This document shows, in pieces, positions 34,241 to 46,160 of a stretch of DNA of 64,000 nucleotides. This stretch comes from Gordionus sp. m RMFG-2023 (lineage: Eukaryota; Nematomorpha; Gordioida; Chordodea; Parachordodidae): contig NC_088775.1 of NCBI RefSeq assembly GCF_954871325.1, positions 23,971,561-24,035,560 of the forward strand, given 5' to 3'. The position numbers and the translations under genes were made by a program. The notes beneath the pieces were generated by a model that saw only the letters and a list, made by a program, of their open reading frames with translations, searched no databases and was not told the origin of the DNA. Within the stretch, counting starts at the first letter, position 1. Each line of letters begins with the position of its first letter.

Positions 34241-36160
34241 AACATTACATTTAGATTTTGATAGAAAATAATGATAATAGCTAATCGTTTTAATTGGTCA
34301 AAAATATAAGATTTTATCAACTATATTACCCTACATTCATACTATCTCTGCCTTAATACAAAATTTAAACATTTTCCTATTTTATTTATAAAATTTGTTG
34401 CAATTATTAGCGTTTATAGACATAATCCTCTCTATATATTGAAAAAAATTTAGATTATTAAAAATAACATAACATATTAAAGAGATATTTTATTTTACAA
34501 TTTAATAATATATGAATCAAAAAAATGTAAATATATATATTTAGAAAAAATTATAATTATTGACTAATTTTATTTAATTTCAATATATATATTTATTATA
34601 AATAATTTATTTAGTTCATAAATTTACAAAATATAGATGCATTAATAATTTTCATCCGATTTTTTGTTTTTTATGTTATGAATGCACATTATAAATTTAC
34701 TTAAAATAAAAATGAGTTATATAAATAATTTAATTTATAAATTTACAAACATTATTGATATCTGTTTGGATTTCCTTGTGATTTTTGATAGGGGACTTCT
34801 TTGTCGCTAAATGTTAAATACAGCATATATAAATTAATATATTTTATAGCATATTTTATAAATAAAAAAGGAATATTAATAGCAATTTTTTTTCTTGTTG
34901 CAAGCTCAGGATATCCATAGTTCTACTAACATATTAAAAAATTATAATCATAAATGTAAAAATTCTATCTCAATTTTATTTTATAAATATTAAATTAGTA
35001 AATTTAAATAGTTTACTATAGAAATGAACGTTTTGTAAATAAAATCACCTTATTTCTCCTTTATTATAAAATAATATCTATAAACCTGATAAATTATCTC
35101 AAATTATTAAAAAATATTATTTGTGAAATATACTTTGCATTTGACATTTAATCACAGCTAAATATTTTTACAATTAATATAATTAAATATTAATTCTCAA
35201 GATGTGAGATTTAAAAAGTATTTAAGCTAATAAATTGTTTTTTTGTGATGTTCTTCTGAATTTTAATTTTAATATAGCATAGATAGGACCCTGCCAGCTA
35301 AAATTCTTTTATATAAAAATGTTTAATCTAAACCTTTATGATTTTTGGTTAAGAATGGTGGTTTTTCTTTTGAACAATATACAGCTGAAAACCATTGCTA
35401 GGAATATATTATTAGCATTTTTAAACGCTAGTTGAAATGTTAAATGTACGAGCGTTGTAAGGATCATCTACTTATATTAAAAAATTATATTTATAAATAT
35501 GAAAGAATCCATGTGATATAGCTTATAATTACCAAGACAACGAACTTACATCTAATCAGTAGCCAATAATAATACTCGTTGTTGTAACCCGTTTATGGCA
35601 TTGTAATATTTTATTTTTGAAATTATGTTTATCATTCATTTAAATAAAATATATTACTATTCTCCTGTAGACTTCTATATATTATTAAAAAATAATATCA
35701 AGCAAGTTTTGGAGGTCTGTAAATAGCTGCTTAAAATAATTAAAAACATTCGGCTAACGGATAAGATAATAAATATTTTTAAAAAAATTATTTGAAGATA
35801 TTCCATAATTTATAATTTTAACTATATATTTCAATTTAAGATATTCAGTTAAACCAATTTAACTAAATGGGTCTCGAGGATTTTTTTAAAACTATTAGCA
35901 ATACATATATTATACTTTTATTTACAATATCAAAATAATTCAAAACAAAAAGAAATATATTCGTAATTATAAATATAATCATTTATCATTATTGGTGCAC
36001 TATTTATTATTACTTTATTTTAGACTGTTGGATTTTATTGGCTGATTATCTCCACTCTCCTTATTTATTTCATAATTTAACCATGATTTACTAGAAAACT
36101 CCACCAAATTTATCTTTATAAATCTCCTAATAACCGATTCAAATAGATGTCATTGTTTAT
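34241..36160. other. Inner left arm: degenerate inverted homology, no gene
   Basis: Pieces match the right side in reverse. For example ACATAATCCTCTCTATATAT at about 34419 and the reverse of 54095-54115, GATTTTATCAACTAT near 34310 and the reverse of about 54178-54192, and ATATCTATAAACCTGA plus AAATTATCTCAAATTATTAA at 35075-35110 against about 53450-53485. The rest is AT-rich with no recognisable gene. Confidence 0.6.
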
Positions 36161-36164
36161 GATA

Positions 36165-36350
36165 TAGTCTAAAATACGAATTGCTAAAAACTACGAATTG
36201 CCAGGCAAATTGCGAATTGCAATGACTAAACTACGAATTGCGCAAATTAATGATATTATGATAAAATGTTGCGAAATAGGATGATTTATATAAAGTTAAA
36301 ATGAATAAACTACGAATTGCCGTATTTTATGTTAAATTAAAACGACTAAA
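36165..36350 (+). repeat. Isolated piece of satellite B
   Basis: Five or so units beginning with the same junction sequence as the array edge (TAAAATACGAATTGCTAAAA, then AATTGCCAGGCAAATTGCGA). It is a displaced copy of the outer edge of array B, about 1.9 kb inside the array's inner end. Confidence 0.85.
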
Positions 36351-36480
36351 GTGAATCATGCTGTTATACAATAAATATTTTTATATATCACTAGAAATCC
36401 AATCCAGTGGATAATAATATTATATTTTTGTAATCTAATATACGCTTATTGACTTTTTTATTCATCATTTTTATATCTAA

Positions 36481-37577
36481 TAATAAAATAATATTTTATT
36501 TCTGCCATTCCATGTCAAATCGATCAAACATTTTCGGCCGATCCCTTTTAAAATTCTTAAAAATTTCATGAATTATTAAGATAAGTAAGTAAATGAATGA
36601 TAAAGCCCCCCCCCCCAAGACCAAATTCCTGAGTATGAGCCTCGAACAAATAACTTGTCCAAAAGACTTTTTTGCCTATTGTAAGGAAAATATTAAAGGT
36701 ATAAGATTTATTTATTAATATATATTATAATTTTTTTTAAAATAGATTTCTCTTACATTATGAAAAACGAATATGAGAAAGAGCTAATAATTTTAGAAGA
36801 GAGATTCAATAAAGCGCGTGCAATACCTGAAACGCAAAGATTTCATACGTATCATCCAATTTCTCAGAATAAAATTGAGGCTAAATTTTATACAAATTGA
36901 ACAGACTGCAAATTTTAAATTATGGATAGAATATGATTATCTATCTATATTTCTAAAATATTAATAAAAAATTAAATTAAAGATAGTTAATATCGTAAAT
37001 TTGATTTCAGTCTAATGGGCATGTATCCACACTGCCCCTCAGTTTTTGGTATATTTAATAGAAATTGGAAATTTTTTAATATAAAAAGTGAAAATATACT
37101 GTTATTGGTAATAACAAAATTTTAACCTGAAATTTGTAATTTCCTATAGGGTAATCTATTTTTTCCAATTTTTGATAAATCGAAAGTCTCAAAAGCTTCG
37201 CCAAGGTTATGACATAGTATATATATTTTTAACAAAGGTGTTAAAATAAAAAGATAAAAAAAATTTCGAAAACAAACTCCCTTGCCAATGTTTATTGTTT
37301 TATGATTACTTATAATTTTATATATTATGTACCTTTTTACTATAATTAATTTTTGAGATATAAATATTTTATATTTTACAGATTCCAAAATGGCTCTTTT
37401 TTGCACCATTGAGCCTCTTATCCATGGAACCAGGTGTGCTAGCGAACTAAAATAAATGGCTTTCTAATTTATGTAACCTATCTAAATAATTCCATAAATT
37501 TAACAAATTTAAAAGGGGTCGGCCGGTAGGTGATCGATTGACGAGGAATGACCTTTAAATAATAAAATATTATTTTA
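36481..37577. mobile_element. ~1.1-kb module bounded by ~75-bp inverted repeats
   Basis: Left 36481-36556 (CCATTCCATGTCAAATCGAT, then TTCGGCCGATCCCTTTTAAA) is matched in reverse at 37507-37577 (TTTAAAAGGGGTCGGCCGG, GATCGATTGACGAGGAATG) at roughly three quarters identity. A clear TSD is not visible because both flanks are AT-simple (ATAATATTTTAT). It encloses the two-exon ORF at 36635-36900. Family unknown. Confidence 0.55.
36635..36900 (+). CDS. Small two-exon gene, 72 aa, unknown function
   Basis: Exon 1 (36635-36698) starts at ATG and reads MSLEQITCPKDFFAYCKENI K. A 47-bp AT-rich intron with GT...AG borders (GTATAAG ... AAAATAG) follows. Exon 2 (36746-36900) joins in phase and reads DFSYIMKNEYEKELIILEER, then FNKARAIPETQRFHTYHPIS and ends QNKIEAKFYTN with TGA. 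The product has two cysteines, a charged helix around residues 29-45 and a basic C-terminus. I do not recognise it. The clean splice phase and compact size support a real or recently real exon pair, but it may be a fragment of a larger protein. It lies inside the inverted-repeat module 36481-37577. Confidence 0.5.
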
Positions 37578-37799
37578 TATAAATAATATAATAAAATAAT
37601 ATTTTATATATATTAAATGTCAGCCACTGACAGCAAAACTTTATAATTCTCAAAATTATACGCCTTTGGCTTTCACAAAACTTTCTTTTTCCTACTTTAT
37701 CACTGACAGATAGTAAAATATCTACCAAATCTAGATAATTCTCCAAATACCAGCTCATGCCCTATATATAAATTATATTATGATATAGTAGATTCAAAT

Positions 37800-39347
37800 A
37801 AATTGATGATAAATGATGTTGCATAAGGATAATAATGATAAAGCTTATCGCCAATATGAATGGATAATTAAATTAACTGCAATAATATATGCATTCGAAT
37901 ATAGGGATTATTGTATATTTCAGAAAATAAGTCTTGAGTTATTTTCAAATTGTTAGAATATTAGAATTTGGCACGTTATGACCAACATTTTTCATGATAA
38001 AATTTAATTTTGAATTTTTTTTCTTACCATTATTTTCACGTAGACCTGACAAAATGTATTTGTCAAAAACATCTAATTAGAACTTAACCCAGTTTAAAAT
38101 AGATTTATATGTATTTCTTCATGGTAATAAGAATTTAATAATAATAATAATGTGATCCATTTTTGAATTTTATGAACATCGAATATAGAAAGATGTTTAT
38201 TAAAGCGTAGCAACTTTACATTACACCTACAAAATTTCGCCGATCAAATAAATTAAGATGCTTATTATAACCAATGAATATATGGATAATAAACGAACTG
38301 CAACATTTTAAAGTTTATCAGCTTTCGAACTCCTTTTATAAACCTCGCATGCCTCCAAATGTAATGTTTAGGAATATGGAAAAGATTAAAATAGATAATA
38401 AATGATGTGGAATCGAGATATATGATTAATGATTGCATTGTAAAATAAAATGATAAAGAATATCTCCAATAAAAAAATCCAACTGCAGTAATATATGCAT
38501 TCGAATATAGGGATTATTGTATATTTCAGAAAATAAGTCTTGAGTTATTTTCAAATTGTTAGAATATTAGAATTTGGCACGTTATGACCAACATTTTTCA
38601 TGATATAATTTAATTTTGAATTTTTTTTCTTACCATTATTTTCACGTAGACCTGACAAAATGTATTTGTCAAAAACATCTAATTAGAACTTAACCCAGTT
38701 TAAAATAGATTTATATGTATTTCTTCATGGTAATAAGAATTTAATAATAATAATGTGATCCATTTTTGAATTTTATGAACATCGAATATAGAAAGATGTT
38801 TATTAAAGCGTAGCAACTTTACATTACACCTACAAAATTTCGCCGATCAAATAAATTAAGATTCTAATTATAACCAATGAATATATGGATAATAAACGAA
38901 CTGCAACATTTTAAAGTTTATCAGCTTTCGAACTCCTTTTATAAACCTCGCATGCCTCCAAATGTAATGTTTAGGAATATGGAAAAGATTAAAATAGATA
39001 ATAAATGATGTGGAATCGAGATATATGATTAATGATAGCATTGTAAAATAATATGATAAAGAATATCTCCAATAAAAAAATCCAACTGCAATAATATATG
39101 CATTCGAATATAGGGATCATTGTATATTTCAGAAAATAAGTCTTGAGTTATTTTCAAATTGTTAGAATATTAGAATTTGGCACGTTATGACCAACATTTT
39201 TCATGATATAATTTAATTTTGAATTTTTTTTCTTACCATTATTTTCACGTAGACCTGACAAAATGTATTTGTCAAAAACATCTAATTAGAACTTAACCCA
39301 GTTTAAAATAGATTTATATGTATTTCTTCATGGTAATAAGAATTTAA
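37800..39347 (+). repeat. ~605-bp tandem repeat, ~2.5 copies
   Basis: The landmark GCATTCGAATATAGGGAT recurs at 37891, 38497 and 39100. Copies are nearly identical (TTGGCACGTTATGACCAAC, CACGTAGACCTGACAAAATG and AAACCTCGCATGCCTCC in each). No long ORF. The low divergence indicates a recent tandem amplification inside the giant element. Confidence 0.92.
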
Positions 39348-40325
39348 TAAAAGGATATTTATGATTTTGTGTATATCTCAAGCTTAGCATTTATAAATTA
39401 CATTTAGTATTTCCTACTATATTCCAAGAAGAAATTGATAATAACCGCATCCAATATTCCTCCATTAAAATAACAATGATCGCGAAATTATTTAATGCCC
39501 CCATATCAGGATTATGATAAAAATTATTAATAATTTTATATAGAATAAAATTAACAATAATTAAATCTATATTTATCTAAGGTAAATTCAATATAATATT
39601 AATAAGGATTTTAAGATATATATATATATATATAATATAATTAAGATGTTATATCTTTATTTTCTTTTCCCTGTAATAGTTAAAGTTCATATCAACACCT
39701 AAAAAATTTCAAAATTAAATATAATGTATAATCTTATAAACTTATCCTGAACCCAGGTTTAGTGATAATTAAACAAAGCAATATTTATAAAATAAACGAA
39801 TCGAATACCTAGTGTCTTTGATACTATGCAAAATATTATGAACAGCTCAGATTTTTTATTTTGGCTCGGCATAAATTCATTTGACCCGGATCTGCTCTGC
39901 ACTATTTTAATAAATGTAAATGTTTATTATAGTCAAATTACTTCGATGATTATATATTTTTGAAATTCTTTTTAAAAAAATATTTTATAAATTTCAAAAA
40001 AAAAATAATAACAACTGTTGACTATAAATTGAAAAAGGCCTTATCGATCGATATTTAAAAAAATACAAGAAAAAAAAATTGCCCTTGATAAAATTTTAAC
40101 ATATTTAAAAAATTTGAAAAGCTATAATTTTTAAAATATATTATTCTCACGTATCATCAAATTTTTGATTGACAGCGAGATTTTTATTAAAATAACTAGT
40201 TCATTTTATCGCATTATTTTATACTAGATAAAAAATATGACATCTTTATCTATATATTCAAAATATTAATATGAGATGAATCGCGATTTACTAGGTCACA
40301 ATATTTAGAAAAAAATTATAAGGGT
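39348..40325. other. AT-rich core, no gene seen
   Basis: Only simple AT-rich sequence, with a short TA-dinucleotide tract near 39621. Confidence 0.5.
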
Positions 40326-40329
40326 CCCT

Positions 40330-40530
40330 AACCTTATAATTTAAAAAAAAAAATTTCTCAAGCCCAGCTAAACCCATAATAATTTTGAAAATTTTTTCCT
40401 AGCACAGCCCATAATGGTTTTTAAAGGATTTTCCCAAGCAAGATCCAAGTCTATATTTTGAGGAATATTTTCCGAGTCCAGTCCAATCCATAAAAATTTT
40501 GATAATTTTTTCCCAAATACGGATATATAA
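40330..40530 (-). repeat. Dispersed repeat R, inverted fragment
   Basis: On the minus strand this reads as the degenerate GGGTTGGATTGGACTCGG-type units and ATATTCCTCAAAATATAGAC of repeat R. It shows that R copies lie inside the giant element as well as around it. Confidence 0.65.
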
Positions 40531-40611
40531 TATCTTATCACGGAAACCTCTCTATAATGGTTATAAGGTTATTGGTCGTATACGTACAGTTTCTCCTAAA
40601 AACGTCTAAGG

Positions 40612-40692
40612 ATATCAATTGAGAGCTAATAAAAAAATCAGCTCAACAGGAGGTCAAACTCTTCCTGGGCGTGTCTAGGTCTGGGGGTCATG
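40612..40692 (+). repeat. Short structured dispersed repeat, copy 1
   Basis: TATCAATTGAGAGCTAATAA, then CAACAGGAGGTCAAACTCTT and GGGCGTGTCTAGGTCTGGGG. A related copy lies at 46161-46244. The AGGAGG ... CTTCCT pairing suggests a small hairpin. Origin unknown; it could be derived from a small RNA. Confidence 0.5.
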
Positions 40693-40764
40693 AATATTTT
40701 TATTAAAACAAAATATCGATATGGGTATAAATAATCGTATCACGTCAATACCGCAAAACTTTTA

Positions 40765-41085
40765 GCGCGAAATGTATTATCGCGAATGTTATCGCGAATG
40801 TCGATTACCGCGAAAAGATATTATAGCGAATGCATTACCGCGAATGTATCATAGGGAATATATTAGCGCGAATGCATTACCGCGAAAATATTATCGCGAA
40901 TGCATTATAGCGAATGAATTATCGCAAATGCATTATCGCGAATGCATTATAGCGAATGTATTATAGCAAATGAATTATAGCGAATGCATTAGAGCGAATG
41001 TAATACCGCGAATACATTATCGCGAATGTATTAGAGCGAATACATTACAGCGAATGCAATATCGCGAATGCATTACAATTAACAT
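40765..41085 (+). repeat. GCGAATG minisatellite
   Basis: About twenty copies of a ~15-bp unit such as GCATTATCGCGAATG with variants TACCGCG, TATAGCG and TAGAGCG. The translated ORF (YRECIIAN repeats) is a by-product of the 15-bp period. It is much richer in CG dinucleotides than its surroundings. Confidence 0.9.
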
Positions 41086-41339
41086 TATCACAATGAAATA
41101 GTGATTTATATTTGACAAATTATATTTAACCCATTTATTAAGTTCCAAAAAACCAGAGAACCAGCTTAATTGTCTATATTTATTTAAAGTAGCGTTTTAA
41201 AATTATTTACCTCTAAAACACGTCACTTGTTATTTATGAAATTCGTATTTTATTAAAAAATATGTGGAATTTGGTATACTCAATTTTTTTAACGATTAGA
41301 TTAAGTCGTTTTTTACAAAAGACCCTATTAATAAATATT

Positions 41340-41910
41340 TTAATATTTTATATTTTAAGATTGATTCTAGTAAAAGTTAATTTTTGCCCCAATAAGCCCC
41401 AAACCCCAGGCTTGTAGATTATATTGGTTTATTAAGTCTATAGGATAATTGTTATTATCAATAATACACCATTTATATATAAATAATTCATAAAAAATTT
41501 CAAAATGTGATATTTTATTTTAAAAAATGTTTAAGTTTTAAAGAATTTTTTAATTTTTTTTTCTAATTCTTTTGAAAATCAACCACCAGAAAAGGTGAAA
41601 GTTAAAGGGAAAAAAATAGAATTTAAAGGTATAATAGCCAATGAATACTTATTATATCATATTTTTAAGCATAATATAATTAATTCGACCTAATTCTACT
41701 AGCTCATAGTTACTGATATGATTAACCCTTTCCAGCGCTAAAAAAATATGTTGATAATTTTTAAAAATTTTTAAATATGATTAGATGAAGGGGAACATTG
41801 GATTGAGACCTCTATCTTATTAAATCTTTTGTAATCGTCAAAATTATTAATTTTATAGCTTTAAAACATAAAATCTTATTATTTTTAAATTTAACAAATG
41901 GTATACCTTC
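41340..41910 (+). repeat. Segmental duplication, copy 1
   Basis: Matches 44225-44930 with indels: CAAGCCTGG/GGGGCTTG hairpin region, AGCCAATGAATA, TATGATTAACCCTTTCCAGC, GATGAAGGGGAACATTG and TTGTAATCGTCAAAAT. No coding domain. Confidence 0.82.
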
Positions 41911-42354
41911 AAAAGTAACTTTTTACACTTTTTCTATTTTTTAAAAAAAGATTAATATACAATTTTACCACACAAAAATCATCTTATATAAAAGAAAAAA
42001 TCCTATTTTATAGAATAACAATTTACCCGAACAAAATTGATAATATAAATACTTCAAAATATGATCTTAATCAAAGTGGTGCTACTGGGGCTATTTATAC
42101 AAATAAATTATATCAAGCATAACAATCAAGACTGCTTTCAATGTCAGTTATTAGTTACATGACTTTGCAATTTTATTGTTTTTTTATTTGCAAAGATTGT
42201 GAATTGTTTTAAATGATTTTATATAACAGAAAGAAAAGTAATACCGCTGTTGTGGTACATTAAAATTTAAAAGAAAAAGTGGAATGAACGGTAAAATGCT
42301 TATTGTAAAAAGGAGAGTTATTTTTGTGTAAGTTTTTATGTGTTATAAGATAAG

Positions 42355-42475
42355 AAATAATTTTTCTTGCGGTACGTTTGATTTTTTTGTGGTACGTTTG
42401 ATTTTCTTGCGGTACGTTTGATTTTTTTCCCCTTTCGTTTTTTTCCCCTTTCGTTTTTTTCCCAGTGTATATTAT
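42355..42475 (+). repeat. Two adjoining short tandem repeats
   Basis: Three copies of a 21-bp unit (TTGCGGTACGTTTGATTTTT) run directly into three copies of a 16-bp unit (CCCCTTTCGTTTTTTT). Nothing else is seen between 41911 and 42948. Confidence 0.88.
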
Positions 42476-42948
42476 AATGGTCCATGTATTCTCAGCCAGG
42501 CCGTAAAAGGGAATGTAAAATGTTGTTAAAATAAAATGAAAAGGGAGAGAGGGTAGTGGATGCCTGGTTGAGGTTGTAATTTTGTTTAATACACTTTAAT
42601 TAATAAAAGTTTTTATTTTAAAGTTGTTTATAAATAAATTTATTATAAAATTTAATAGAATAAATTTTTTTTATATTTTAATTTTTTTTCTTGTGTAATT
42701 TTATCCGAAAATATTCATCAAAAAAGTAATTTTATAAATATTTTTCCTATTTTTTTTTTCTAGATTATATGAATTTAAGGGATATTTTTTTTACTTAAAC
42801 TTTATAATTATATAATGCTTATACGGCCTAAATATTTATTTCTATCGGACAGTTGAAATATTTATGATTCGTACCTGCAAAAGTAACGTTTTAATCCTTT
42901 ACAAATTATGAAAGATAAAAATTAATATAATTTTTTGCCACCCCAAAA

Positions 42949-43133
42949 TAGTGTTGTTAAATTACCTAACTTTCACCATCTCTATCATGACTTAGTCGAG
43001 CTTTTAGACTAAAAAGTAGAATTAAAAGTCTCTAAGTTAAGTCTCAACTTGAAGATTGATTCTAATATTTTTGAATAAAAACATGGCTACACTATTTTAT
43101 AGTTGACTAAAGTTAGGTAGTTTAACAACACTA
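42949..43133. mobile_element. hAT-type MITE, 185 bp
   Basis: Ends TAGTGTTGTTAAATTACCTA and its near-perfect reverse complement (about 25 bp, AAAGTTAGGTAGTTTAACAA then CACTA) enclose about 135 bp. Flanks CCCCAAAA (42941-42948) and CCCCTAAA (43134-43141) are an 8-bp TSD with one mismatch. Its first 8 bases are the same as the giant element's end (TAGTGTTG), but the two diverge afterwards. Confidence 0.85.
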
Positions 43134-43259
43134 CCCCTAAATCATCATATATATAGGAAAAAAATCCAATGTAAAATTTTATAAATTTGATTTTATTAGT
43201 GTTCTCTCATTAGTTTACTAATGGGAAGAGTTTATAAACCCTTTTAATACATTGGGAAT

Positions 43260-43481
43260 TTAATCTAAAATGTGTTTGAAATAATGCAGAGCATCCATAG
43301 CATTTTTGGGGACTATATCAACTATAGTTAATCTTATAAACATAGTTATTCCTATTAAGGCATCATAAGATACTTTAACATCTTCATAATAAAAATCTAA
43401 CAAATTTTTTTTTCTATCACCATCTGAAAAAGGTTGGGAAGTCTTTTGTGGAAGTAATATTTGCAGATGTAAGTGCTGCAT
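43260..43481 (-). CDS. 73-aa ORF, unknown
   Basis: Minus-strand ORF reading MQHLHLQILLPQKTSQPFSD, then DFYYEDVKVSYDALIGITMF and IVDIVPKNAMDALHYFKHIL. Its composition is less AT-driven than that of random ORFs nearby, so it may be an exon of a dead or spliced gene. There is no recognisable motif and no clear partner exons. Low confidence. Confidence 0.25.
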   Translation of the reverse strand: MQHLHLQILLPQKTSQPFSDGDRKKNLLDFYYEDVKVSYDALIGITMFIRLTIVDIVPKNAMDALHYFKHILD

Positions 43482-44224
43482 GATATATTAAAAATTCATT
43501 TATTTGGGTTATAAACGATCTCATTTTTTTTTCTTAAAAATAGTGAGCTGCATTATTTTATTTTTCTAGCATTTGTAAATTTTTATATAATTATTTTGAA
43601 ATAAATAAAGAAGGAATTTTATAAATATTTTAAAAGTCTGTCAAAAAATATACAAATAAAAAATATTGCGTCTTATTTCTTGGAATATTTTTAAAATATA
43701 TAATTATATGATAACAGCCCGACCCAGCCATAATTTTTTTTAAAAATATTAGGCCCTACGGCATAATTTTATCATTATCAGATCTTCTCTTGATAAAATA
43801 ATTAATTTACAAATTACCGTAAATGCTTATTGTTAGTGGCATTTAATAATGAGATTTCTTTTATAATACGGAAAAATTTTTATGTTATAGTTTATGATTT
43901 AGGAGAAATTTTTAAAAAGATGAGTGTCCCTACTACATTTTTAAAATATTTTGAGATTATTAAGATACACAATAAAATAGATTTCATAAAAAGAACGATG
44001 ACGCGTTTTAGAGTTATAAAGATTTAAAAAAGTAAAGTATTTTAGTCAACCGGTAAATAATCTATTTTTGATCTCATAATCAACTTTCTTCCAACAGTAG
44101 GGACTAGGGCTATTCGCGTTTTTGTCAAAATCATCATAAGCCTGAAAATAATTGTAGCATTTGAATTTATAGAATACTATGATATAGCCCAGCAAACATT
44201 TACCTAAAGTTATACATTAATAAA

Positions 44225-44930
44225 TATTTTTAATATTTTATTGATTCTAATAAAAGTAAAATTTTTCTCCAACAAGCCCCAAAACCGGGGCTTGTAGATT
44301 CCATTGATTTAGTAAGTCTCTAACATAGATGATTATAATTATTATTCTTCTATTTTTAATGGACTATGTTTTATTGATATAATACATCATTTGCATCTAA
44401 ATAATTTATATGAAAATGTCAAAATATGACATTTTATTAATTTTAAAAAATGTTTAAGTTTTTAATTTATTTTTAAATTTTTTTTATAATTATAATAATT
44501 ATCATATAAAATTAATTTAAAGCTATAATAGTAGCCAATGAATAATTATTATATCATAATTTTAAGCATAATTTAATTGATTCAGCTAGCCTTGATTCAA
44601 ATAGCCTCTAGTTAATCATATGATTAACCCTATCCAGCGCGAAAAAAACATGTTGATAATTTTTTCTTTTTATTATAGTAAAAAGTTTTTTTTTATCTAT
44701 AAATATAATATAATTAAAATTTTTCAAAAATATTTTTTAAAAAATAAATGGTTCATATAGATACAACCACCCCCCCCCACACCCCCCTTCCCATCTTCAT
44801 ACATATCTGGAGGCATAGAAATTTTTAAATAAGCTAAGATGAAGGGGAACATTGAATTGATTAGACCTCCATCTTATTAAATCTATTGTAATCGTCAAAA
44901 TCATTTATTTTATAGCTTTAAGTTTAAAAC
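44225..44930 (+). repeat. Segmental duplication, copy 2
   Basis: Partner of 41340-41910, about 2.9 kb downstream. It contains the perfect hairpin CAAGCCCC-AAAACC-GGGGCTTG at about 44273-44294, which is imperfect in copy 1, and a C-rich run (ACCACCCCCCCCCACACC) near 44766 that copy 1 lacks. Confidence 0.82.
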
Positions 44931-45099
44931 AAATAAGAAGCCAGGTGCCGTCATGTAAATTCTCGGAATACCCTTGAATAAAAAAATGGATAAAATAATC
45001 TTAAAAAAAATTATTCAACGCTGGGCGATAAAATAATATGATAAAATTTTAAAAATAAAAAAAGATTTTTTCTTGTCCCAAAATAAAATATAAATACTA

Positions 45100-45180
45100 A
45101 TTAAAATATAAATCCTAATTAAAATATAAATCCTAATTAAAATATGAATCCTAATTAAAATATAAATCCTAATTTGTATT
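45100..45180 (+). repeat. 18-bp tandem repeat
   Basis: Four to five copies of AAATATAAATCCTAATTA. No gene is seen between 44931 and 45400. Confidence 0.85.
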
Positions 45181-45563
45181 TGTTTATGTTCATTGACAAA
45201 TTATATCTTAAAATTTTCGCGGTATTGACATGTAACCCTTATTTTTAAATTTTATTTTATTTAAATAATTCGTGATAATTCTTACTAGTTTCATATTTCT
45301 TAGTAAAAAAAAATCCCCGCACCTACTTATAACCTATTTTTAATTACATCAAATATATGTAGTGAACAGAAACTCGTCGACCACCACTTTTATCCTAGAT
45401 GGATGCCTCTATACAATTACTAAAACGAAACTTCAAGAGGTTCAATCTAAGCCTAGGTAATATTATAATTTAACGATATATTATAATAAAATTTTTTAAA
45501 AAAATATATAAAGGCACCAGACATCTATACATTATAATAAGTATAAACCTACAACTAAAAGAC

Positions 45564-45707
45564 TAAGATCCACAATACCAGATTGCTGGTATTGTGGAAA
45601 ACAACATTACGTGACAAAATGCCGCACCCTCCCGAATGCTCCATGGAATAAAAAAGAAAATAAATCAGAAGCTACGACATCTCATGATATTAATATGAAA
45701 AATTAAT
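45564..45707 (+). CDS. Short zinc-knuckle-like coding fragment
   Basis: One frame reads RSTIPDCWYCGKQHYVTKCR and TLPNAPWNKKENKSEATTSH before the stop at 45705. C-x2-C-x3-H-x4-C is one residue short of the usual CCHC knuckle spacing, so metal binding is uncertain. An upstream ATG exon at 45400 (MDASIQLLKRNFKRFNLSLG) ends at a GTAATA donor, and a TATAAAG acceptor follows at about 45512, but the phases do not join simply. CCHC knuckles are typical of gag proteins and of some transposon ORFs. No other part of such an element is nearby. Confidence 0.4.
45569..45598. other. Perfect 13-bp inverted repeat, 4-nt loop
   Basis: TCCACAATACCAG, loop ATTG, then CTGGTATTGTGGA. The palindrome spans the codons leading into the zinc knuckle. 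It would form a stable hairpin in RNA or single-stranded DNA. Confidence 0.9.
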
Positions 45708-46160
45708 TTATATTTATTATAAAATTAATAATATATATGATATTTTATTTCAAAATTTATAAATAAATATAGTGTTTATCATATGAGAATCGTGTGATAT
45801 ATGACTAATTTTAGATATTTTTGCAAAATTTATCTTTTATAATTAGAGAAAATTTAGTATTTGTTCAATTTAAAATGCTTAGGTATTATTAGTACCTGCA
45901 GGGGAGACTGGGGTATGGTAAATCTTTTGGCAAACCACCTCATTTCATTTTAAAATTAAATACACAAGAAGGTTATATATATGTCGTAATTTTTAAAGGG
46001 ATCATAACTATTCGGGACTATACGGTATTATCACGTTTGAACCGTGATAAATAGGAATCTTATATTTAAAAGCGTTTTACGCGCGTTTCTTTTTATTTCT
46101 TTATAATTTTATTAATGTTGTTTTATTGGCCTTATGAAATAGGTTATGTCTCACATAGGG

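Noticed and set aside
40772-40966. 64-aa ORF with YRECIIAN repeats
   Set aside because: Translation of a 15-bp minisatellite, no signal of a real protein.
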